The translations under genes and the position numbers were made by a program. Source: Bacillus pumilus (lineage in GTDB: Bacteria > Bacillota > Bacilli > Bacillales > Bacillaceae). Taken from it: 64,000 nt of DNA. Of this stretch, positions 27,252-35,938 are shown one piece after another. Location: contig NZ_CP027116.1 of NCBI RefSeq assembly GCF_003431975.1, positions 310,001 to 374,000 of the forward strand, written 5' to 3'. Under the pieces are notes generated by a model that was given only the letters and a program-made list of their open reading frames with translations, searched no databases and was not told the DNA's origin. Within the stretch, counting starts at the first letter, position 1, and each line of letters opens with the position of its first letter.

Positions 27252-27280
27252 ATTATAGCAAAGTTGGTAGTTGATGTCGA
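27252..27280 (-). promoter_or_regulatory. Promoter of the permease gene
   Basis: On the minus strand: TCGACA (27280-27275), 17-bp spacer, perfect TATAAT (27257-27252). Confidence 0.7.
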
Positions 27281-27313
27281 TAAGAAATCAAAGGGGAAAA
27301 GGAGAAAGTAAAC

Positions 27314-28087
27314 ATGGCTGATAAGAAGTCAAAAGAAGAGTCAGGACTGCGTACCGTTCAACGGGCTTTGGATATTCTATCTTGTTTTAGCGAAGAACGG
27401 CAAGAGTTGACGCTAACGGACATTTCAAAAGAGATGAATTTAGCAATGTCCACGACGACGAGACTGCTCAAGGCACTTGAAATGAATCATTTTGTAGAAA
27501 AGAACCAAGAGACAATGAAGTACCGGCTCGGTCAAAGACTTTATCTTCTCGGTTATATTGCTGGGAAGTCCATCAAATTGAGGGAACTGGCAAAACCGCT
27601 CATGTACACACTTCGTGATGAAACAAAGGAAACCGTCAACCTGTATGTGCTCGATCACAAAAGCAGGGTATGTATTGAACAAGCCGAAGGGCTGCAATCT
27701 ATTCGGCATCTTGTGAAAATCGGTGAGAAGCTGCCGTTATACGCTGGTGCTGGTGGAAAGGTGCTGCTTGCTTTCCAAAGCGAAGAGTTTCAACAGCAAG
27801 TTTTCGCGTCTGAGGCTGATCACATGACGATGGAGGAGTGGCGAAAAGAATGTCGTTATATTCTTGAAACGCATACCGCTTGCAGTATTGATGAACGGGA
27901 AGTCGGATCGGCGGCAGTGGCGGCACCGATCTTTAACATTCATGGGGAGGTGCAGGCATGTTTATCCATATCTGGACCGACCCAACGATTTACTGAAGAT
28001 GTCATCCCTCAGCTGCAGCAAAAAGTGAAAGAGCATGCCGAGAAGCTCTCCGAACAGCTCGGTTACGTCGTCAAAGACAATTTTTAA
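27314..28087 (+). CDS. IclR-family transcriptional regulator
   Basis: A 257-residue protein with an N-terminal winged helix (GLRTVQRALDILSCF, then LTDISKEMNLAMSTTTRLLKAL, residues about 13-63) and a C-terminal GAF-like effector domain (LPLYAGAGGKVLLAF and VGSAAVAAPIF). IclR proteins repress or activate catabolic operons in response to small acids. It lies between the permease and aroK, next to one tandem operator, and is the obvious regulator of the cluster. AAGGAGA lies eight bases before the ATG. Confidence 0.88.
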   Translation: MADKKSKEESGLRTVQRALDILSCFSEERQELTLTDISKEMNLAMSTTTRLLKALEMNHFVEKNQETMKYRLGQRLYLLGYIAGKSIKLRELAKPLMYTLRDETKETVNLYVLDHKSRVCIEQAEGLQSIRHLVKIGEKLPLYAGAGGKVLLAFQSEEFQQQVFASEADHMTMEEWRKECRYILETHTACSIDEREVGSAAVAAPIFNIHGEVQACLSISGPTQRFTEDVIPQLQQKVKEHAEKLSEQLGYVVKDNF

Positions 28088-28172
28088 GAATGCCTATCTT
28101 TTCTCAGTCCATTTATCATATAATAGAAACATTATGTAGCATTCCTTGTCGTAAGGAGGACGTGTCACGAAC

Positions 28173-28730
28173 ATGAAAAACAATAGAGAGATTCCTGTGA
28201 GACAGCGAAATATTGTCCTCATTGGCTTTATGGGCGTTGGGAAAACAACCATTGGGCAGCTGGTTGCCAAAAAGTTATATAGAGATTTTATTGATGTTGA
28301 TCAGGAGATTGAGAAAAAGTACAACATGACGATTCCAGAAATGTTTCAGCAAAAAGGAGAAGCGTTCTTCAGGCAGGCTGAAAAAGACTATATCGTCGAT
28401 TTATGTGAACATACTCAGCTAAAGATCGTGTCTCTTGGAGGCGGTGCGTTTAAACAGGAAGAAATCAAACGATCTTGCTTAAAGCATTGTACGGTTCTTT
28501 TCCTTGACCTATCTTGGGAGAATTGGAAGCAGCGGCTGGATATTTTAATTGAAAACCGTCCTGTTCTTCATAACCGCACGCTTGACGAGATGAAAGAGCT
28601 GTTTGAAGAGCGCCGGGAAATTTATTCCCTTCATAACTCAAGAGTGGAAACAGATCATCTAGAAGCTGAAGAAGTCGCCAATTATATTGTCGACACACTC
28701 AAGCTTGGCTGGGATCTATATTCGAAATAA
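28173..28730 (+). CDS. aroK: Shikimate kinase
   Basis: A 185-residue P-loop kinase that phosphorylates shikimate at O3 with ATP. Walker A is GFMGVGKTT (residues 18-26); FIDVDQEIE, the shikimate-binding GGGAF, and the lid Arg in IENRPVL are all present. It closely matches the B. subtilis AroK sequence I recall. The ribosome site AAGGAGG is 13 bases from the ATG, longer than usual. A degenerate copy with the same promoter region and terminator lies at 32747-33073. Confidence 0.93.
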   Translation: MKNNREIPVRQRNIVLIGFMGVGKTTIGQLVAKKLYRDFIDVDQEIEKKYNMTIPEMFQQKGEAFFRQAEKDYIVDLCEHTQLKIVSLGGGAFKQEEIKRSCLKHCTVLFLDLSWENWKQRLDILIENRPVLHNRTLDEMKELFEERREIYSLHNSRVETDHLEAEEVANYIVDTLKLGWDLYSK

Positions 28731-28762
28731 AAAAGTCTATCCTAAGGGGGTAGACTTTTTCT
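28731..28762 (+). terminator. Terminator after aroK
   Basis: AAAAGTCTA (28731-28739) pairs with TAGACTTTT (28751-28759). The same terminator, slightly mutated, follows the aroK pseudogene. Confidence 0.85.
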
Positions 28763-29048
28763 ATTAGATCAGGTCAAAAAAATGACAGTCTAAGTTGGAT
28801 GATCGATAAAAAAAGAAGAAAAGATGTTTTTTCCCTCGTAATTATATCAAAATGTATGCATCCTTTATGTCGTGTGTCTAGACGTTTGAAAAAAGTGGTG
28901 ATCAGACTACAACTAGTTCAAAATGATGAGGTTTTTTGATTGATGTGGGAAACGAAATATATCTCGCATTTTCTTTTTTTGAAAAAATAAAATAGTATCT
29001 AAATTCTAATAATAGTTTTTTGAATTATTATAATTTTTAAAAATATTG
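28763..29048. other. AT-rich gap between aroK and the aldolase gene
   Basis: About 290 bp of very AT-rich DNA, with no frame of usable length, repeat or RNA signature that I can recognise. The promoter and operators of the next gene start at 29049. Confidence 0.5.
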
Positions 29049-29078
29049 TTGACACCTTCGGTTATATCATTCTATGAT
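29049..29078 (+). promoter_or_regulatory. Promoter of the DapA-like gene
   Basis: A perfect TTGACA, 18-bp spacer, TATGAT. Confidence 0.75.
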
Positions 29079-29085
29079 TATTAAC

Positions 29086-29110
29086 GTAAACGCTTACCGT
29101 AAACGTTTAC
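29086..29110. promoter_or_regulatory. Two tandem LacI/cre-type operators
   Basis: GTAAACGCTTAC (29086-29097) and GTAAACGTTTAC (29099-29110) are both palindromes around a central CG, 13 bp apart, at the expected transcription start. They are the kind of site bound by LacI-family repressors. The LacI regulator two genes downstream is the likely ligand-responsive factor; CcpA is an alternative. Confidence 0.7.
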
Positions 29111-29136
29111 TAAAACAAATGGGGAGGAATTTGTTG

Positions 29137-30084
29137 ATGAAAAATAAAGAAAAATGGAGCGGTGTATTCCCGGCTGTCTTAATTCCTTTTAAAGATGACT
29201 ATTCAATTGATGAACCTGCTTTTCGTAAGCTTGTCCGTTGGGTGGCAGATCACAAAGGAATTAACGGGATCGTTGTCAATGGACATACTGGCGAGATTAT
29301 GACTTTGCTGCCACATGAACGAGCTGAGGCTGTGCGCATTGCAGCTGACGAATTAAAAGGGGAAGTACCTGTCATTTCTGGGGTTTCTGCTGAAGGAACA
29401 ATTGAAGCAATCCAGCATGCAAAAGCCGTTGAAGAAGCTGGTGGAGAAGGTATACTTCTCATGCCGCCACATTCATGGCTAAGATTCGGTATGCAACCTG
29501 AGTCACCTGTCCAATTCTTTAAAGATGTTGCAGAAGCAATTGATATTTCAATCATCGTTCATCAATATCCAACATGGACAAAAACCTCATATACAACCAA
29601 TCAATTACTAGAAATGTCGGAAATTGAGAACGTTGTTTCGTTTAAAATTGGTCAAAGAGACATGGCACAATACGAGGTCGATGTACGTGCATTGAAAAAA
29701 CATGCGCCAGATGTATCGTTACTCACATGTCACGATGAATATTTATTGCCAACATTGGTTCAAGGAATTGATGGAGCACTTGTAGGTTTCGGCTGTTTCG
29801 TGCCAGATTTGATCGCTGAACTTGTGAAATGTGTGGAAGAAAAAGACCTTGTAGCGGCCAATAAAGTTTACGATAGAATCTTTGAATTAAAGCATGCTGT
29901 GTATAAAATGGATGAACCTTCATCTACTTCTCATCTGCGCATGAAAGAAGCGATGTATCAGCGAGGTTTGATCAGCAGTTCGCTTGCTAGGAAACCAGTA
30001 TTACCTCTAACTACTGAGGAAAAAGAAGAGATTCGTCAGGGCCTTCAAAGTGTTGGGTTGCTCAAGGAAAACGTCAGTAAATAA
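29137..30084 (+). CDS. Dihydrodipicolinate synthase/N-acetylneuraminate lyase family aldolase
   Basis: A 315-residue class I aldolase of the DapA superfamily. The probable Schiff-base Lys170 lies in VVSFKIGQRD and the Tyr144 in VHQYPTW; the opening GVFPAVLIPFKDDYSIDE and NGHTGEIMTLLPHER (in place of the usual GTTGE) are family segments. Its linkage to a LacI regulator and an MFS carrier suggests sugar-acid or hydroxy-acid breakdown rather than lysine synthesis. The ATG at 29137 follows GGGGAGG at ten bases; the frame is open further up, but through the operators. Confidence 0.8.
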   Translation: MKNKEKWSGVFPAVLIPFKDDYSIDEPAFRKLVRWVADHKGINGIVVNGHTGEIMTLLPHERAEAVRIAADELKGEVPVISGVSAEGTIEAIQHAKAVEEAGGEGILLMPPHSWLRFGMQPESPVQFFKDVAEAIDISIIVHQYPTWTKTSYTTNQLLEMSEIENVVSFKIGQRDMAQYEVDVRALKKHAPDVSLLTCHDEYLLPTLVQGIDGALVGFGCFVPDLIAELVKCVEEKDLVAANKVYDRIFELKHAVYKMDEPSSTSHLRMKEAMYQRGLISSSLARKPVLPLTTEEKEEIRQGLQSVGLLKENVSK

Positions 30085-30161
30085 CAGACCATTGATTTCA
30101 TGATGAAGGTGAGTCGGGTTATAATAGTGTATAAAACAACAGACTCCCGGAGGTATGAAAT

Positions 30162-31169
30162 GTGTCAGTAAGTATTAAAGATGTCGCATTGAAAGCTGGA
30201 GTGTCTATCGCCTCTGTTTCCCGAGTATTAAGTGGTAAACCAGGAGTAGGTGCTCAAACGGCTGAAAGAATCAAACAAGTGATTGATGAGTTAGGCTATC
30301 GTCCTAATTTAGGAGCTAGAGGGCTCGTTAAAAGAAAGACTGGGAATATAGCTGTCGTGGTTCCACGTGGTTCATATATTTTGAATAATCCATTTTTTTC
30401 GACGATTTTAGATGGTATAGCGAAAGAGTTAGATGAAACTGAATTCAATATGTTGATGTCATTTACATCTATACAGCAGCAACGATTACTTGAAACACAA
30501 GCTGTAGATGGTGCCATTTTATTTTCTCCCAGAAATGAAGAATTGAGCATGGATTGGTTAAAAAGTTTAGCTATTCCCATTATTGTTGTTGGAAGTTATT
30601 TAGAGGAATCTCCTTTCCCATGTGTCAGACCAGATGATGAAGAAGGTGTGTGTCAATCAGTAACGGCCTTATTTGATAAAGGTCATCGAACCATTGGGCT
30701 GGTCAATGGTCCAATGAGTTCGATGCATAGTGTCAGGTATTACAAGGGGTATGAACGCACACTTAAAAATTTAGGGTTAACAATGAACAAAGAACTTGTG
30801 TTTGAGTTAGATGAATTTGATGGGGGAAAAGTAGTAGAAGTGGTTTCTCAATTTCTCCAAGGAAACCAGCACATGACTGGAGTTGTTTGCTCTTCAGATT
30901 TTTTGGCGATGGGGGTCATGAAAGCGGCAGAAAATGCAAATGTGTCTATACCTCATGACTTGTCAGTCGTTGGTGCGGATGATGTGCCCATTGCAAGTTT
31001 TCTAACCCCTTCTTTATCCTCAGTTCATGTTGATTTAGTTGGGATGGGGAGAAAAGCTGTTTCTTTACTAACACAGGTATTAGAAGGAGAACAGTTAGAG
31101 GCAATGGAACATATCTTCCCTATGTACTATATAGATCGGGGCACCACGGGAGCGCCAAAAAAGAAATGA
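30162..31169 (+). CDS. LacI-family transcriptional regulator
   Basis: A 335-residue regulator with an N-terminal helix-turn-helix (SIKDVALKAGVSIASVSRVLSG, residues 3-24), a hinge helix and a sugar-binding-protein-like domain (DGAILFSPRN; GVVCSSDFLAMGVMKAAE). It starts with GTG at 30162, eight bases after GGAGG. It lies 77 bp after the aldolase gene and probably represses it through the palindromes at 29086-29110. Confidence 0.88.
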   Translation: MSVSIKDVALKAGVSIASVSRVLSGKPGVGAQTAERIKQVIDELGYRPNLGARGLVKRKTGNIAVVVPRGSYILNNPFFSTILDGIAKELDETEFNMLMSFTSIQQQRLLETQAVDGAILFSPRNEELSMDWLKSLAIPIIVVGSYLEESPFPCVRPDDEEGVCQSVTALFDKGHRTIGLVNGPMSSMHSVRYYKGYERTLKNLGLTMNKELVFELDEFDGGKVVEVVSQFLQGNQHMTGVVCSSDFLAMGVMKAAENANVSIPHDLSVVGADDVPIASFLTPSLSSVHVDLVGMGRKAVSLLTQVLEGEQLEAMEHIFPMYYIDRGTTGAPKKK

Positions 31170-31219
31170 TAGATGCTGAAAACTCGTATGAACGCTTTAG
31201 AATGTCTCATGATTTAAAA

Positions 31220-31233
31220 TGTAAGCGATTTCT
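31220..31233 (+). promoter_or_regulatory. cre-like site upstream of the second MFS gene
   Basis: TGTAAGCGATTTCT matches the CcpA consensus TGWAANCGNTNWCA at 13 of 14 positions. It could mean glucose repression of the carrier or binding by the neighbouring LacI protein. Confidence 0.45.
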
Positions 31234-31289
31234 TTAGCGCTCTTCAGCATGTACTTTTGCATCATTTCCTCTAATAAGGAGGAGATATC

Positions 31290-32666
31290 ATGACGTTAGA
31301 AGTCAGCGGAAATTCAAATTCTCATGATGGACAAGTTGTTGATAGAGCTTCACAACTATTGACGAGAATGGAAAGTGTGCCTTTTTCTAGATGGCATTTA
31401 AAACCTCGTATCATTATGGGATCTGCCACCTTTTTTGATGCTTTTGATGCTCTGTCTTTAGCGTTTGTACTCCCCGTTCTCATCGGCATGTGGAGTTTAT
31501 CACCTGCTCAAATTGGTCTTCTTATTGGGTCTGGTTATATAGGACAAGCGATTGGTGCCATTTTCTTTGGATGGTTAGCAGAAAGGCGTGGTCGTGTTTT
31601 TAGTGCAAAGTGGACTGTACTCCTCATGTCCGTCATGAGTATTGCATGTGTGTTTTCAGGCAATTTTATGGCACTGTTTATTTTTCGTTTTATACAAGGT
31701 ATTGGGGTAGGAGGAGAGGTGCCGGTAGCAGCCTCATATATCAATGAGCTGTCCCGGGCGCAAGGGAGAGGTAGATTTTTTATGCTTTATGAGATGATTT
31801 TTCCTTTAGGATTAATGATTTCAGCTCAAATCGGTGCATTTGTTGTGCCTAGCTTTGGGTGGAAGTGGATGTTTTTGATTGGAGGCATTGGAGGTTTAAT
31901 CGTCTTTGTATTCTTTTTTATGTTACGTGAATCCCCAAGGTGGCTTATTTCAAAAGGCCGGTTAGATGAAGCCGAAAGAATTATTGAAGAAATTGAAGCT
32001 AGTACTGACCAACGAATGCCTGTAGCGAATCAAGTATCTAGCAGTACTGAAAAAGGTGACTGGAAAGAGCTTTTTTCAACTTTTTATCGTAAAAGAACAT
32101 TGATCGTATGGGGACTATGGTTTTCTGCCTACTTTGTATCGAATGGATTAAATAACTGGTTACCGAGTCTATATAATACTGTTTACAATTTGCCAGTTGG
32201 AGATTCATTAAGGGCAGCCTCTTTAACAAATATTTTACAGACCATAGGGGTATTCGCTTGTGCATTTTTAATTGATAAAGTAGGAAGAAAGCGCTGGGCA
32301 ACCATTGCATTTATCGTAACAGGTGCTTTATTAACTGCTTTATGGATCAGCGGAGCGAGTTCTCCAGAAAGTGTGATCTATTTAGGGTCTGCTGCTTACG
32401 GAATGATGGGGACAATTACAGTTCTTCTCTATTTATATACACCTGAAATTTATCCAACACGTATGAGGGTGATTGGAACGGCATTCGCTACAGCGTGGCT
32501 TAGGTTGGCCTCAGCGATTGCTCCTATTATGATAGGCTTTATTTTAGAGGTGAGCGGTGTTTCAACTATTTTTATTCTTTTCGCAAGTGTGACTGTAGTG
32601 GGAGCAATTCTTGCTTTTAAAATGATCGAAACGCGCGAGAAAGTATTAGAGGATATTGCACCGTAA
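31290..32666 (+). CDS. MFS transporter, aromatic-acid/sugar porter type
   Basis: A 458-residue protein with 12 membrane segments. The loop motif GWLAERRGR between segments 2 and 3, the RFIQGIGVGGEVPVAASYINEL segment, and ESPRWLISKGR before the central loop place it with the sugar-porter / aromatic acid:proton symporter branch. It should import the substrate of the aldolase next to it. AAGGAGGAG lies before the ATG. Confidence 0.85.
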   Translation: MTLEVSGNSNSHDGQVVDRASQLLTRMESVPFSRWHLKPRIIMGSATFFDAFDALSLAFVLPVLIGMWSLSPAQIGLLIGSGYIGQAIGAIFFGWLAERRGRVFSAKWTVLLMSVMSIACVFSGNFMALFIFRFIQGIGVGGEVPVAASYINELSRAQGRGRFFMLYEMIFPLGLMISAQIGAFVVPSFGWKWMFLIGGIGGLIVFVFFFMLRESPRWLISKGRLDEAERIIEEIEASTDQRMPVANQVSSSTEKGDWKELFSTFYRKRTLIVWGLWFSAYFVSNGLNNWLPSLYNTVYNLPVGDSLRAASLTNILQTIGVFACAFLIDKVGRKRWATIAFIVTGALLTALWISGASSPESVIYLGSAAYGMMGTITVLLYLYTPEIYPTRMRVIGTAFATAWLRLASAIAPIMIGFILEVSGVSTIFILFASVTVVGAILAFKMIETREKVLEDIAP

Positions 32667-32746
32667 GTGATGCATACTGAAGAACTTATTCCAAAGAGGG
32701 TAGGTTCTTTTTTCTATACAGAGGATCTATGTACAATTTTTCAGAT

Positions 32747-33073
32747 TGCCTATCTTTGGGCGCGCCATGTATCATATAATAGATACATTATGTGCATTCC
32801 TTGTCGTAAGGAGGACGTGTCAAACAACCATTGGGCAGCTTGTTGCCAAAAAAGCTATATTTTATTGATGTCGATGAAAGCATTCTTCAGGCAGGCTGAA
32901 AAGGATTATATCGTCCATTTATGTGAAAATACATAGCCTAAAGATCGTTTCTCTTGGAGTCGATGCATTCAAACAGGATGAAATCAAACGAGGAAGTCGC
33001 CAATACACTCAAGCTTGGCTGGGATTTATATTCGAAATAAAAAGTCTACCGATGCGGGTAGACTTTTTCTATA
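32747..33073 (+). pseudogene. Degenerate second copy of aroK with its leader and terminator
   Basis: From TGCCTATCTT onward, the leader (ATCATATAATAGA..., AAGGAGGACGTGTCA), parts of the coding region (ACAACCATTGGGCAGCT; TTCTTCAGGCAGGCTGAAAA; AAACAGGA.GAAATCAAACGA), the 3' end (CTCAAGCTTGGCTGGGAT) and the terminator match 28091-28762. The start codon and Walker A codons are deleted, a central block is missing and in-frame stops are present, so no kinase can be made. It lies directly before ycgJ, where B. subtilis keeps aroK. Confidence 0.9.
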
Positions 33074-33076
33074 AAT

Positions 33077-33850
33077 TCAATTCTTAGTTCCTTGAAGGAG
33101 TGCAGCTTTTAAACAGAAGGAAATGGGCTGATGCTGTGCATCGAATTGAAGTTGAAACAGCTGCTTTGTATTAGGGTCTGCGGCTTGAAGATGGGAAACT
33201 ACATCCTTTTGAACATTCTCTGGTGTGCGTCCACGCATCATCCAGTCCTGATAATCAATTTGCAGATCCCAGTACCGAGTCTCTTTTTGAGTCAGTTGGT
33301 TAGTAGCGAAGAGCTCTTTCCATTCTGATAACGAACTTTCTCGCACGTGAGAAGGATCTCTAAGTCTATTTAAGTGGTTAATAAATGAATCCTGTGCAGC
33401 GTTCTCAGGTGCATAATGATCGACGAGTAGAAATGTGCCTCCTTTTTTTAAGACACGGCTGATTTCAGACATGGCTGCCGGGAGGTTTGGAAAGTGGTGA
33501 GCAGCAAACCGGCTCGTCACGATATCAAATGATTCATCAGCGAAGGGCAATGCTTCTGCGGCCGCCCGCTCAAAAGTAATATGTGTCAGTTGGCGTTCTT
33601 CCGCAAGTGCTGCTGCAACCTCAATCATTTCTTGTGTGACATCAATGCCGATGCCTTTAGAAATTGTGTCTGAAAAGGAAAAAACGGTATGACCTGCCCC
33701 GCAGCCGACATCAAGTAAATGCTCATGACCGTTCGCATTTGCTATCGTTTTCATCCATTCCAGCTCTTCTCCGGCTGAAAATATAGGTGAATCTCGATAA
33801 TTCTCGGCATTTTGTGAAAATTGATTCTCGGCTTTAGAATATGGATTCAT
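33077..33850 (-). CDS. ycgJ: Class I SAM-dependent methyltransferase
   Basis: A 257-residue methyltransferase of the type-11 group. The SAM-binding motif I is LLDVGCGAGHT; motif II is IGIDVTQEM, and DIVTSRFAAHHFPN with LLVDHYAPE follow. The target is unknown; the family is close to UbiE-like enzymes. AAAGGGGGAAAAG lies before the ATG. Position beside ycgK matches B. subtilis ycgJ. Confidence 0.88.
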   Translation of the reverse strand: MNPYSKAENQFSQNAENYRDSPIFSAGEELEWMKTIANANGHEHLLDVGCGAGHTVFSFSDTISKGIGIDVTQEMIEVAAALAEERQLTHITFERAAAEALPFADESFDIVTSRFAAHHFPNLPAAMSEISRVLKKGGTFLLVDHYAPENAAQDSFINHLNRLRDPSHVRESSLSEWKELFATNQLTQKETRYWDLQIDYQDWMMRGRTPENVQKDVVSHLQAADPNTKQLFQLQFDAQHQPISFCLKAALLQGTKN

Positions 33851-33954
33851 TTCTTTTCCCCCTTTGCTGTCTCTTTATCGTAGAATGCCTTTTGTTATTT
33901 GTCTAAGACATAAAAGATATGACATGAATAGTTAAAACCTATGAGGTGATGAAA

Positions 33955-34872
33955 GTGGATATACGAATGATGGAATATGTCATGGAAGTGTACCGGCAGC
34001 AAAGTTTTACAAAAGCAGCGGACCAACTTCATATTGCACAGCCTTCTTTAAGCCAACAAATTAAGAAGCTGGAAGAGGAATTAGACACACCCCTATTTAT
34101 TCGAAAACATGGCCAAGTAACGCCTACACCTCAAGGGAGTCGATTCATTAAAAGGGCTGAGAACATTTTGAAGGAAAGAGATGATTTACTGCGTGAAATG
34201 GGAGAAGCTGCTTATGAGGTGGGGAAAGAGCTGAACATTGGAGCGCCGGCCGTCACAGGGGGATATGTACTGCCCGAATTATTGAAAACCTTTTGTCAAA
34301 CGTATCCTCATGTTCACGTGCAGCTGATAGAAGAATCACCTCGTGAGCTGGAAAAACTTCTATTGGCTGGCAAACTGGATTTGGCTATTTTATCTATGCC
34401 TGTCGAGCATGAATCATTGAAAACGAAACAAATGCTGACAGAGCCGCTTCTTCTCGCAGTTCCGCAAACTGCTCAGCCGTGGTTAACAGATGAATTGAAT
34501 GAAATCATCAATCAAGCAGATCAGAAAGGGCCTGTTCCGTTTCGCTTACTAGAAGACGCCTCATTTATTATGCTGAAAGAGGGATATGGCTTTCGGCAAG
34601 TGGTCACGGAACTATGTCTTCATCATGGTTTTCATCCGAAGATTACCTTTGAAACAAGTCATATTCAAACAGCACAGGCATTGGTCAAAAATGGATTAGG
34701 TGTGACAGTTGTGCCGAAAATGGTGGCGCAAGAGGATAGGAACGAAGTCACCTATTTGAAAATTGATTCACGCCCAACTCGCACTCTTGTGTTTGCATAT
34801 GTGGAAGAAAGGTATTTAACGAAAGCCGCTCAGGCCCTAATGTACCTGTACCAGAATCAAGGGATAACTTAA
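33955..34872 (+). CDS. ycgK: LysR-family transcriptional regulator
   Basis: A 305-residue LTTR with the N-terminal winged helix (SFTKAADQLHIAQPSLSQQIKKLEEEL) and a substrate-binding regulatory domain. The start is taken as GTG at 33955, because GAGGTGAT (a near-complete match to the 16S tail) lies just upstream and the product then begins MDIRMMEYV, as usual for LysR proteins; starts at 33946 or 33949 would overlap that site. It is divergent from ycgJ and may control it. Confidence 0.85.
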   Translation: MDIRMMEYVMEVYRQQSFTKAADQLHIAQPSLSQQIKKLEEELDTPLFIRKHGQVTPTPQGSRFIKRAENILKERDDLLREMGEAAYEVGKELNIGAPAVTGGYVLPELLKTFCQTYPHVHVQLIEESPRELEKLLLAGKLDLAILSMPVEHESLKTKQMLTEPLLLAVPQTAQPWLTDELNEIINQADQKGPVPFRLLEDASFIMLKEGYGFRQVVTELCLHHGFHPKITFETSHIQTAQALVKNGLGVTVVPKMVAQEDRNEVTYLKIDSRPTRTLVFAYVEERYLTKAAQALMYLYQNQGIT

Positions 34873-34917
34873 ACAAACGTTTAATTAAATGCAAAAAGCA
34901 GGGGAGTACCCTGCTTT

Positions 34918-35703
34918 CTAATAAATATCCAGACGCTGATCCGTCATCACAGGAATCTGCTGTCTCACTTCATCCACTAGCTGAAGATCAATTTCTACAT
35001 AATAAATGTCTTCTTCATGGTTTGTTTCGAGTAAAATACGGCCGAGTGGATCAATGACCATGGAGTGTCCAGGGAATTCTGTGTCCCTGCTTGTGCCTGT
35101 TCTGTTAACTGCAAGCATAAATGATTGATTCTCAATCGCTCTTGCGATGAGCAGGCTGCGCCAATGATCCACTCTTGCTGACGGCCATTGGGCGGTATTG
35201 ACGAGCACTTTCGCCCCTTTGTTGACAAGTGCTCTGGAAAGCTGCGGGAAGCGAAGGTCGTAGCAAATCATTGCGCCGATCTTTACATCCGCTTCATAGT
35301 CAAATAAACCAAGCTGATCACCAGCAGTTAAATAATTGTGTTCATCCATTAAGCGGAATAAATGAATTTTATCATAATCCACTAAAAGCACACCTTGGCG
35401 GTTAAAGACATACATTGTGTTGGTGATGTTTTCATCTTCCGTCCGCTTGTTCAATACACTTCCTGCAATGAGAACTACTTGGTGTTTGCGGGCAAATGAA
35501 GAGAAAAGCTGTTTTGTGCGTTCACCGTTTATATCCGCAAGCTGCTCGGCTTGTTCAAGGGCGTAACCAGTATTCCACATTTCGGGTAAAATGATCAGAT
35601 CAGGCTGTTCGCGGATGGCTTCTTCTAAAAACGCTTCTGCTTTTTGAAAGTTTACATCAGGTTCTCCAATTTGTACGTCCATTTGGACGAGGGCGATTTT
35701 CAT
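34918..35703 (-). CDS. Carbon-nitrogen hydrolase (nitrilase superfamily), MtnU/omega-amidase-like
   Basis: A 261-residue cytosolic amidase. The Glu-Lys-Cys triad is visible as LPEMWNTGY, the KIHLFRLMDEH Lys, and MICYDLRFP. DHWRSLLIARAIENQ is characteristic of the YafV/MtnU group, which deamidates 2-oxo-glutaramate-type omega-amides. The precise substrate is not settled. AAAGGAGG precedes the ATG at 35703; an in-frame ATG at 35745 lacks a site. Confidence 0.85.
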   Translation of the reverse strand: MKIALVQMDVQIGEPDVNFQKAEAFLEEAIREQPDLIILPEMWNTGYALEQAEQLADINGERTKQLFSSFARKHQVVLIAGSVLNKRTEDENITNTMYVFNRQGVLLVDYDKIHLFRLMDEHNYLTAGDQLGLFDYEADVKIGAMICYDLRFPQLSRALVNKGAKVLVNTAQWPSARVDHWRSLLIARAIENQSFMLAVNRTGTSRDTEFPGHSMVIDPLGRILLETNHEEDIYYVEIDLQLVDEVRQQIPVMTDQRLDIY

Positions 35704-35938
35704 ACAAGTTCCTCCTTTATTCAATGGTGTACATGGAACATCCATGAATGGATTTATCGATTGATTTTGCTTGAGAACATCTAGTGTTCAAGCCAGTTTC
35801 TTTATCATAAAGGTTTCCATCATCTTTGCCAACAGAAATGTCAGAAGGTTTTGTCTTTAATAGTGAAAATGACTTTTTAAGTCAAGAAAACAGTGATAAG
35901 ATACACATAACTAATAAAACTAAGGGGGATAGTGGGAT

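Noticed and set aside
29074..29136. N-terminal extension of the DapA-like aldolase
   Set aside because: It would be encoded by the operator palindromes downstream of the -10 and has no ribosome site.
32667..32936. 89-codon frame after the second MFS gene
   Set aside because: It partly translates the leader and remnants of the aroK pseudogene; not a gene of its own.
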